Part shown: positions 56,877 through 64,000 of the stretch, in pieces
Numbering within the stretch: the first letter of the stretch is position 1
How the letters are laid out: each line of letters opens with the position of its first letter
Origin: Gnetum montanum
Lineage: Eukaryota; Streptophyta; Gnetopsida; Gnetales; Gnetaceae
DNA length: 64,000 nt
NCBI GenBank assembly: GCA_015680685.1
Contig: MNCI01012718.1
Coordinates: 1-64,000 of the forward strand
Reading direction: 5' to 3'
Notes under the pieces: model-generated
What the model was told of the DNA's origin: nothing
Database searches by the model: none
What the model saw: only the letters and a program-made list of their open reading frames with translations
Translations under genes and position numbers: made by a program

Positions 56877-58862
56877 TTATTTAGAATGGGGGTATCCCCC
56901 ATAACTAGAGGGTTGAGTATGGCAAGAATTAATAAATGAAAGATAGGAATCCTTGCATGTTGGAAGTATTGGAACCAGTCTATACTTATCCCCTCGAGGT
57001 TCACACACTTGATTATAATAAGCATAGTGTGGCACTTTATACGATGTAGTTCCCAGATAACAAGTTGACCCACTATGATGTTTATGACCGTTAGATGGTA
57101 TACAAGGATTAGGATGATGCCTCCCATAGTTGTGTTCATTGCGCCATATAGTTGTTGGAGTGTAAGTTGGTGGCCCTAATGAAGTTACATGAGGCATTAG
57201 GTTCGAAGGTAAGGGTGCACCATAGTGTGGAACTTGTGCTGGGTTGGAAGATGCAGCAGCCTCGGAATTGTGTTGTCCCTTCTTACGACCATGTTTAAAG
57301 AAAGGGCGCTTTTGATGTTGAGGAGGCTTTGCATTGCTGTTAGTAGTAGTAGCACAAGTGTTGTTCGTGGGTTGTTGTGGTGGTGCAGGCACCTTAGGAA
57401 TAGTTGGTGGCACTGTAGAAGGAGGGAAAGGATAAGAATGTTGAAAGTTAGGAGGAGTATAAGGTGCACAAGGTGGTGGGTGTGTTGGAGGCATGGTTTG
57501 ATAGTATTGTGGAGAATGGTATTGTGGTGAGGTAGAGTATAGTGGCTCGAATGGAGAAACAGGAGGTTGAACGTGATAAGCATTTGGATTCAAATAATAT
57601 GAAGGGTGCCTCCAGTGTAGGGATGGTTTCCCCCACGACTGGGATTGTTGCCACTGTGGTCGAACACAGTATCTCTATACGAACTTTGGATGTAACGTGT
57701 TTCCCCAATGCTCATGTAGATGTAACAATATTGGGCATTGGCCTTCGGGGTGATTGTATAGGCATATGTTGCATTCGTACGTATGATTAGTAGTTAAGCT
57801 CTTATTTTCCTTATCCCTTCTTTCCAATTGTCTACTATTTCATCTTGCTTATTGGGTTGTCAAAACACTATCTCCAATGGTGTTGACACATTCTCCATAC
57901 TTTTGATACATCCAGTCCAACCTCTTATTGATCTTTGCCTCAGCTTCTTCTAACGATTGTTGTATTGAAAAAGATGATGTTTCCACCTTGAGATTTGTTG
58001 ATTTCTTCTTTTTATGATCGTGGACCTTTGTTAAGTTGAAATTTTGGTCCCATTGATGTTTTTCAACATTCTCCCATCTAGCTAATTCTCCTTCTTCTTT
58101 TGCTACCCGCTTAATAAGCTCTTGGACTTGGTGGGTTTGTAGTTCATATAGTTGACCTTGGGCATACGTTCCTAAGGTCTCTCTTGTTTCATTACGTAGC
58201 CCATCAATGATATGATACATTAGCCTTTCCTCGGAAAACCCATGGCCTGGATAGTTGTTTAACAATGTGTAATATCTTTCTAAGGCCATGTCCAAGGGTT
58301 CATGTTTTGCTTGTTTCCATCCTTGGATTTGTTTCCTCAAGGTTGACACTCTTGCGTAGGTTTGATATTTTTTGTTAATGACTTCTACCATTGTTGACTA
58401 GCGTCATATTGATTTTGGTTTTAATGATCTATACCATACTTTTTCTTGGTCAACGAGTGTCATAGGAAAGAGCTTAAGTTTTTGCCACCCATTATCAATG
58501 TTATTCCATGTGTAGGCATCATAGAAGGCTTGTAAATGTTGATGTAGATCTAAGTCATAGCCTCCTGAAAATGTAGAAAAGTTGTTTAAATCGAGCCTGG
58601 GTAGACAGCTCTCTTTACAATGCCTACATGAGATTCGAACAACCTCTTGTATTTGCATTAAGCTTGTAGTGGCTAGTGGGGGTTCATCATCATCTTATAA
58701 GTTATGCTTTCGTGTGTTGGAATGACGTTGCTTTTGTTCATGTTTATAAGAAACTCCCACTTCAGGTTGTATACTCCAATCTTCATCGTCATATAGTTCG
58801 TTGGTTCTCCAATTAACTTCCTCACTAAGTGTGGCATTATTGTAATCTTGTAGGAGAGGCAT
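56877..58862 (-). pseudogene. gag of element 4 (no protease)
   Basis: Minus strand from ATG 58862 (MPLLQDYNNATLSEEVNWRT). The capsid-type domain (58404-58658 and 57849-58391) shows 'LDLNNFSTFSGGYDLDLHQH', 'KLFPMTLVDQEKVWYRSLKP' and 'LERYYTLLNNYPGHGFSEER'. Then 'ARWENVEKHQWDQNFNLTKV', CNICLYNHPEGQC (CX2CX3HX4C, about 57740-57780) with LHLHEHWG, and a proline-rich tail with 'RPFFKHGRKKGQH' ending YGGYPHSK. Two or three stops or frame changes. The open blocks are the longest of the gag copies here. Confidence 0.85.
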
Positions 58863-59003
58863 TGTTGTAAAGTTGTGTGTGAATTTGGATGTGACTTTTT
58901 ATAATTATCTCTTTCTAAGAGATATATTGTTAAGTCCTTTACAATGACCTTGTATGATATAACTAATCTAGATAACTAGCACCATCCCTGACAACGACGC
59001 CTA
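58863..59003 (-). other. PBS and leader of element 4
   Basis: Minus strand after the 5' LTR: TAGGCGTCGTTGTCAGGGAT, a TGGCGCCGTTGCCGGGG-type PBS, then AT-rich leader. Confidence 0.7.
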
Positions 59004-59804
59004 TGATGAGTGGCGAGGTACCCCTACACTCAACCATACAAATACGATCATTCTCACACGCAATCCGGTCGAACTCTGCAAACAGACTAGTTGTGGCACC
59101 TAGACAGTTATCCTTAGGTCGCAGTTCGTTGTCTTCCCACCTGGACTAGTATTATATTTGTCACATATGGTTTAGTCCAAAGTGAGGTGTATGATGTGTT
59201 TCTAATTCTAACACTACTCCTGAAGGCAGTGGAAAATAATATTAACTAAGCTAAGCTAGGAGGAAAAGGGTAAGAAGATCTAATCTAGCCTAAGTGCGAT
59301 AAGCAGCCGATTCCTTGATTATCCGTACACATCTTGGACTTCATGCATGACTACCACTGGGGTTACCAAGAGCAGATCCTAGGTACGCCACTAGGATACC
59401 AAGTAGTCACACTTAAATGCTCGTAATCAAGTCGTACTCATTTTGCATTACTAGGAGATAAGGGTGAGAGAGAAAGGAGTAAATAACAATTAAATAAACA
59501 AAGTGAATGTTGCAATGATGAATTAATCTCGATCTTTATTGCCGATCATGTGCATGTCCAAGTATGTCACACCCGAATAAAGAATGTCGTACAATTACAT
59601 TCACCACACTGCGAGTAGACACTAGAAAATAATCTATCTCTGGAGGGATCAAACTGCCAGAGCTTCGCTACTTCTAACTCCTAATTGATGAACAAGGGAG
59701 AGCTGCTTCTTATTTATAGACATTGTGGCAGACTGCGATATCGCGCACATGATATTGCAGGGGAAGACACGATATCGTGGCACATGCGATATCGCATCCC
59801 ATCA
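59004..59804 (-). repeat. 5' LTR of element 4 (801 bp)
   Basis: Plus strand TGATGAGTGGCGAGG...CCCATCA, paired with 51217-52034. GATATC array at about 59735-59795 and TATA (minus TCTATAAATAAGA) near 59718. ACAAT follows. Confidence 0.92.
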
Positions 59805-59948
59805 ACAATGAACATTCTCAATGCTCATTTCACTTCCTAAAGGAACTAGTGCATTGAAGAAGTATAGGTCCATAGAATTCAACCGGATTGCGTGTGAATG
59901 CCTTAGTGATTTGTATGGTTGGACGTAGGGGTACCTTGCCACTCATCA
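59805..59948 (+). repeat. LTR5 (solo LTR), second part
   Basis: After the right ACAAT copy the plus-strand LTR continues ('ggattgcgtgtgaatgcc', 'ggttggacgtaggggtacc') and ends ACTCATCA at 59948, followed by CTAAT. Joined to 50536-51216 it gives an LTR of about 820 bp. Confidence 0.85.
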
Positions 59949-60849
59949 CTAATGGTAGCTTTATGATGTATGGTAGAGTCCAAAGTGAGGTAAATAATTA
60001 TGATGTTGTTGGGGCATTAAACTAACCTTAACAATAATATAGAAATAAATTATTTAATAGAATTAATAGCAAGAAGATAAATTCTAAGCTATCCTAAAGG
60101 TGATGAGTGTCTATTCCTAGCTTGATGATCAAGTCCTGAACTTAAGAACCCACTCCTAAGATTACCAAGTATTATGCTACTGGGCAAATCAAGTAACAAC
60201 GCTACTGGGATTACCAAGTGAATACTTGTTTACGCTTGAAACTAGTCACACTACTTTCACCAATTAATTAATATGTATGAAAACATAAATATTAACTAAG
60301 TACATCAAAATTAAATTGCATTAAAAGTAAATCAACTCTAAGTCAAAGTGTTGTAATAGATAGGAATCAATCTCAATCTTATTGTTGTTCATGGAATGTG
60401 TCCATGTACAATGCCACTCAAATAAGACATCGTACAAGTGACTCAAATCCACACTATGGGCACTCAGTGACTATTTACTAGGATTATGGGATGAAACTGC
60501 AAGAGTTTGAGTACACTACTAACCTAATGGTGTCTAATACATGGCAAGTGCTTGCATATTTATACGCAAATACAAGCATTACATCAATGGGGATGTGTTA
60601 ATGCATTTAGTTGCATTGACAGGGATGTGTTGATGGAAATGCATTGATGCAACTAAGTTATAGTAGATGCGATATTGTATTTATGATTTAGCAACTGACT
60701 AAGATGCACTGATAAGGATTCTACAATGTAAATGTCATGTAGCATCTACAATATAGCATCAACGATATCTCAACCAACTGATACACTTAACAAAATGATG
60801 CTTCATGATATCCTAATAACTTAGCTACTTGACATATTAGGTCTCATCA
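59949..60849 (-). repeat. LTR6, second part
   Basis: Minus-strand LTR resuming after the right CTAAT. It has family core text ('agtccaaagtgaggta', 'attaccaagt'), an unusually diverged U3 (GATATT/GATATC at about 60670-60820), and ends CTCATCA before TACTCCCATGAC, the decayed polypurine tract. With 50390-50535 it is about 1.04 kb. Confidence 0.75.
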
Positions 60850-60929
60850 TACTCCCATGACTAACTAAAAACTCATCCTTCAGTTATATATAAATAGACA
60901 AAGTTTCATTAAAAAAATTGGGAGGTGAC
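60850..60929 (-). mobile_element. 3' internal end of element 6
   Basis: Minus-strand polypurine tract (plus TACTCCCATGAC) and the 'aaaactcatccttcagttata' motif corresponding to the family 3' end. It is interrupted at 60930 by element 7; the rest of element 6 would lie right of the window. Confidence 0.65.
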
Positions 60930-61695
60930 TGATGAGTGGCGAGGTACCCCTACACTCAACCATATGAATACGAGTGTTACACACGTAATCCGGTCAAACT
61001 CTGTAGACTAAGTGCCTACACGCCTTATGGAATAGTTAAGGTTAATCATTCGTTGTCTTCCTAGACTTACTTGTATTTGTCATGGTTGTATGGTTAAGTA
61101 AGTCTGAGGTATGTGATTTTTATAGTTTTTATGTTTTATCTCCTATGCTAATGAAGTGAAGGGTAAAGAGAATAATTAACTAAGCCTTAATTAACCTAGC
61201 ATCAGCATTCGTTCCCACTTACCGTTCACACCTTGAACCAATGCAACCTTGGTTATCAAACGCTAGCCGTTATTGGGAGCGCCAAGCGTAATGCACGTGC
61301 TCGAAGCGGTCATACTAAATGCACTTAACTACGGGAGAAGGGTTGAGAGAGAATTAATTAACTAATAAAGCATTTAAATGGTAAACAATAAATAATAGTA
61401 AATAAAATCCTATTTAGCCTATTCCATGCACTGCAAGGTTTATCCAAGAAGTTCATCTTTATTTCCGTACACAAACTTGTGTTCAGGTACAATATTTGCT
61501 CGAATAAAGATCCGTTCACTTTGGAGCTCCTACTGCGGGCACATGGAAAATATTCTATCTCTAGAGAGGTAAAACTGCCAGAGTTTTGCTACGGTCTAGG
61601 CCTAGAATGAGAAATAAGGGAGAGCCGCCTCTTATTTATAGACTTGGTAATGCACCAATGCGATATCACGGCCCATGCAATATCGCATCCTATCA
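60930..61695 (-). repeat. 3' LTR of element 7 (766 bp)
   Basis: Plus strand TGATGAGTGGCGAGG...ATCCTATCA. Shorter U3 with only two or three GATATC-type sites (61660-61690). TATA (minus TCTATAAATAAGAGG) near 61635. The polypurine tract (plus TACCCCCATGAC) follows at 61696. Confidence 0.88.
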
Positions 61696-63164
61696 TACCC
61701 CCATGACTAATCGTGAACCTCCGGTAGCAAGAGAATGGAAAAAGAAAAGGAATAAGAAAGAGGAAGAAAAAGATACAATTGTAACGTCGATGAATTGGAT
61801 GTCAAGATGGAAATGAACAAAATATAATCGATTGCAAAAATGTTTAAGGGAAAGAAATTAACTGATGCACCAATGAGGAATGCCAGTGGGTCCTCCCCAA
61901 AGTAGGCTCATGCCCATAATGCCCTAACAAACCCACATTCAAAGAGTTCGTAGGCTCTAGGAATGTCATTCGGAATAAGAGTTAAAGTCTTAACCACAAG
62001 AATTTACTAAAAAGAAAACAATGCATCCACCAAGATATACACTAATGATACAACCGGCAATGAGGTGAAAAATGGAGAAAGAATGATGGAAAGAAGAGGA
62101 AGATGGAATGGAATCTCAAGAACAAGGTGATGTACAACCCCTTGTGTGTTTGATGGTTAATGTGACTTAGCAACTCCCATTCCAAGTCCGACCTCAAACA
62201 AACCGCATCCAGTGACTTCGCATTAATACATTTGGCTAATCCAGCCACTCGAAGTAATAAGAATGCCTTCTCCAAAGAGCCACCACCATTTCGACGAAAC
62301 AAAGGAGGAGAGAATGGGAAGCGAGAAGGGCCTTAGTTAGAGGGAACCTATTTATTTTAGTTCCATAACCAATGCTTGTAGCCCAAACACTTATTTCTTC
62401 TAAGGGTTGTGCTTTGAATTCCCACCATTTTTTTGTTTGTATTTTTCGTTGGAACCACACCATGCAAAGACTTATTATTTTTATTTTTATTCAGCTTCCT
62501 GATAATTGGGCAACGTCAAAACAGTAGGAAAAATCAAGAAGAAAAACATCCAAGCACCCAAGAGAATGGCCAACACAAATGCATCAAGTTCCCTTGAAGC
62601 CACACCCTTTTCAATGCTTGAGTTCTTCCTTAGTTTGAGAAATACCCAGTCACCGATTCATTATAGTTCTTATTAGAAAGGGACTATACATTTCCCAAGC
62701 CAAGAGAGACCATAGAAATTTGTGGATGTATGGAAGAAGTGGAGTCATTGCTTGCCATATCAAAAGAACCATACCATAGTATCAACATCATAACTTAAAG
62801 GTAGAAACCAAACATTAGCAATCAATGGAAAATAGTTCATACCATCATGAACACTTATTACATGACAAACTGGACAAGATGGATAACACACACACTCATA
62901 AAGAAATGAAAAAGTATAATGATTTTGTAAAACCAAAACAAGAAAAGTTAAAGAACTGTAAAACAAAAATGTGTAAAAAAAATGTGTAAACAAAAAATGT
63001 CTAAAACAAAAACGTGTAAAACAAAAATGTAAAAGAACTGAGGGCCCAGAATGATTAGCATAGGTGGCTATCTCCCCCATGATTGAATTGAGAGGGAGAG
63101 ATCCAAAATAATGAGTGCCTATTTGAATTTCTTAGAAGTGTCCAACTTCTCCCAATTGATGTTT
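61696..63164 (-). other. 3' noncoding region of element 7
   Basis: Contains the 'gtgggtcctccccaaag' landmark (61890) directly beside the purine-rich 3' end, with no ORF2. A 'gtaaaacaaaaa(c/t)gt' repeat (about 62935-63030) lies after the protease stop. Small frames at 62042-62463 and 62760-63080 have no recognisable domain. Confidence 0.65.
62935..63032. repeat. Short tandem repeat, GTGTAAAACAAAAAT-like
   Basis: About five imperfect copies of a 15-17 bp unit (aaaacaaaaatgtgta / aaaacaaaaacgtgta) just downstream of the protease frame of element 7. Confidence 0.6.
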
Positions 63165-64000
63165 TCAAGTTAAGGGGTGCAATGTATCTACGCTTTCATT
63201 ATGGATGTGAGTTTTTCCTCCATTTTGTTCCATGCATGTTGGTGGGTTGCTCTTTCGATTAGCTATCAACCACGAGGTTTCCGCTTGTTGTGTGGTTGCT
63301 ACATACAGGCACCTTTGTATTTGTGTTTCTTGGGCACACCAGTTGCATGGAAGAGATGCAGAGCATTCCTCCATGTCATCACCCTCTGAGTCACTGTATG
63401 TGATACATGGAACCTTCTTCTTCTTGATCTTTCTATAAATGTTTTCCTTAAATATTTCCAAGGAAAGATCGTGTATCCCTAGGCATGTGTCTATTGTACT
63501 CATCCATGCCCTTCCCATTATAATTGGGAAGTCCCCTTTGTTGCTGTTAAATTCTATCACCAGGAAATCAGCTGGGTATGACCAACCACACACAGTGGTA
63601 ACGATGTCCTCCACCAATCCCAAAGGAATGGTGATGGACTGGTTTGCCAACTCTAGTTGAATGTTGTTTTTCTTGAGTTGGGGCAGGTTCCAGGCTTGAT
63701 AAATTTCTTGTGAGATTAAGTTGACTCTGGAACTTGAGTCAAGAAGAGCCTTATGTGGTTCATTCCTGATGACTTGGAGATATATTAAGGGACTTTCAGG
63801 ATTAGAGAGTTTCCTGGGAAGGTGGCCTACCTTGATCCAGTTGGTAACGGTATGTGTTAACATAACCATATGCGTTGAGCTCTGTTGTTGGTTTGAAGGG
63901 AGCTCTGAAGCCTTGTATGGTGGAGGAGTGTGTACAGACTCAATCGCTTGTGGTTGTGAGAGCTTGTTTGGGCTTCTGGTTCTAAAGAAAGGTCTTCTCT
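63165..64000 (-). pseudogene. gag tail and aspartic protease of element 7 (partial)
   Basis: Minus strand, open from the window edge to 63165. It begins RPFFRTRSPNKLSQPQ, aligned with the RPFFKHGRKKGQH motif of the other gags. It continues into a retroviral-type protease: 'NEPHKALLDSSSRVNLISQE', 'IQLELANQSITIPLGLVED', 'YPADFLVIEFNSNKGDFPI' and 'IMGRAWMSTIDTCLGIHDLS'. This matches the gag-proximal protease of Athila-type gypsy elements (LLDxGASxNxM, RPFL replaced by RAWM). The catalytic D-S/T-G triplet reads DSS, so activity is doubtful. The acidic, cysteine-containing tail after it is unassigned. Confidence 0.8.

Larger units (their letters stand above)
51217..59804 (-). mobile_element. Element 4: complete gag/ORF2 LTR retrotransposon (8588 bp)
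   Basis: Minus strand. The 3' LTR is 51217-52034 and the 5' LTR is 59004-59804. A perfect target duplication ACAAT lies at 51212-51216 and 59805-59809. The order on the minus strand is LTR, PBS, gag, spacer, internal promoter, intron, ORF2, polypurine tract, LTR, as in element 2. Its LTRs look clearly more alike (about one difference in 15-20 bases over the first 250 bp by eye) than those of element 2, so it is younger, although its frames also carry stops. Inserted into LTR5. Confidence 0.93.
60930..64000 (-). mobile_element. Element 7: protease-bearing relative, running off the right edge
   Basis: Minus strand: 3' LTR, then a short 3' region, a spacer homologous to 55855-56600 of element 4, then a gag-protease frame reaching the edge. 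ORF2 and its promoter are absent between spacer and polypurine tract. Its 5' LTR is outside the window, so completeness cannot be judged. Confidence 0.8.

Overview
The window looks like nuclear DNA of a seed plant with a large, repeat-rich genome. A gymnosperm is my best guess, because of nested, heavily mutated LTR retrotransposons, a host gene with a 5.9-kb intron, and pervasive CAG/CAA-to-stop decay; I cannot name a species. Nearly all long reading frames are broken retroelement frames. One host gene appears intact. There is no sign of bacterial, organellar or CRISPR sequence.

Left nest, 1-37808. An old plus-strand LTR element (element 1) spans 1162-37808. Its 5' LTR is cut by element 0, of which only the 3' end and 3' LTR are in view (1-1161). 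Its gag is cut by element 2, complete at 2950-11818, with 860-bp LTRs and a perfect 5-bp target duplication CCATG. Further on, gag is cut by element 3, complete at 13000-31695, minus strand and 18.7 kb. Elements 1, 2 and 4 are one family: LTR, gag with a zinc-knuckle-like motif, a noncoding spacer, a second ORF (ORF2), then LTR, with no pol. In all three copies ORF2 is preceded by a U3-like GATATC array, a TATA box, and a 222-255 bp candidate intron whose 3' splice site sits next to the ATG. This suggests that ORF2 has its own promoter and a 5'UTR intron.

Element 3 is a Ty3/gypsy element of the Tat/Ogre type, with gag, protease, RT, RNase H, a second archaeal-type RNase H and integrase on the minus strand. 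About 6.5 kb separates protease from RT. In that gap lies a plus-strand (antisense) gene, 20041-25241, with about eight exons and several splice junctions that keep phase. Because it is antisense to the genomic RNA, its introns could survive retrotransposition.

Middle, 37809-50389. This is host DNA. A five-exon minus-strand gene (40794-48649) encodes a 305-aa protein that I recognise as the plant DUF220/START-like lipid-transport type. Its fourth intron holds a small gag-only Ty1/copia element (43681-46000) and a tRNA-derived SINE. Another SINE lies at about 38430, and a LINE reverse-transcriptase fragment at about 49690-50340.

Right nest, 50390-64000. A minus-strand LTR (LTR6) is interrupted by a plus-strand solo LTR (LTR5, target duplication CTAAT). 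LTR5 is itself interrupted by complete minus-strand element 4 (51217-59804, target duplication ACAAT). Element 7, a relative that carries a retroviral-type protease and lacks ORF2, was inserted into the internal 3' end of element 6 and runs off the right edge.

Coordinates of LTR ends come from TG..CA ends, flanking polypurine or primer-binding sites, and target duplications. Exon limits of the antisense gene are approximate where noted.
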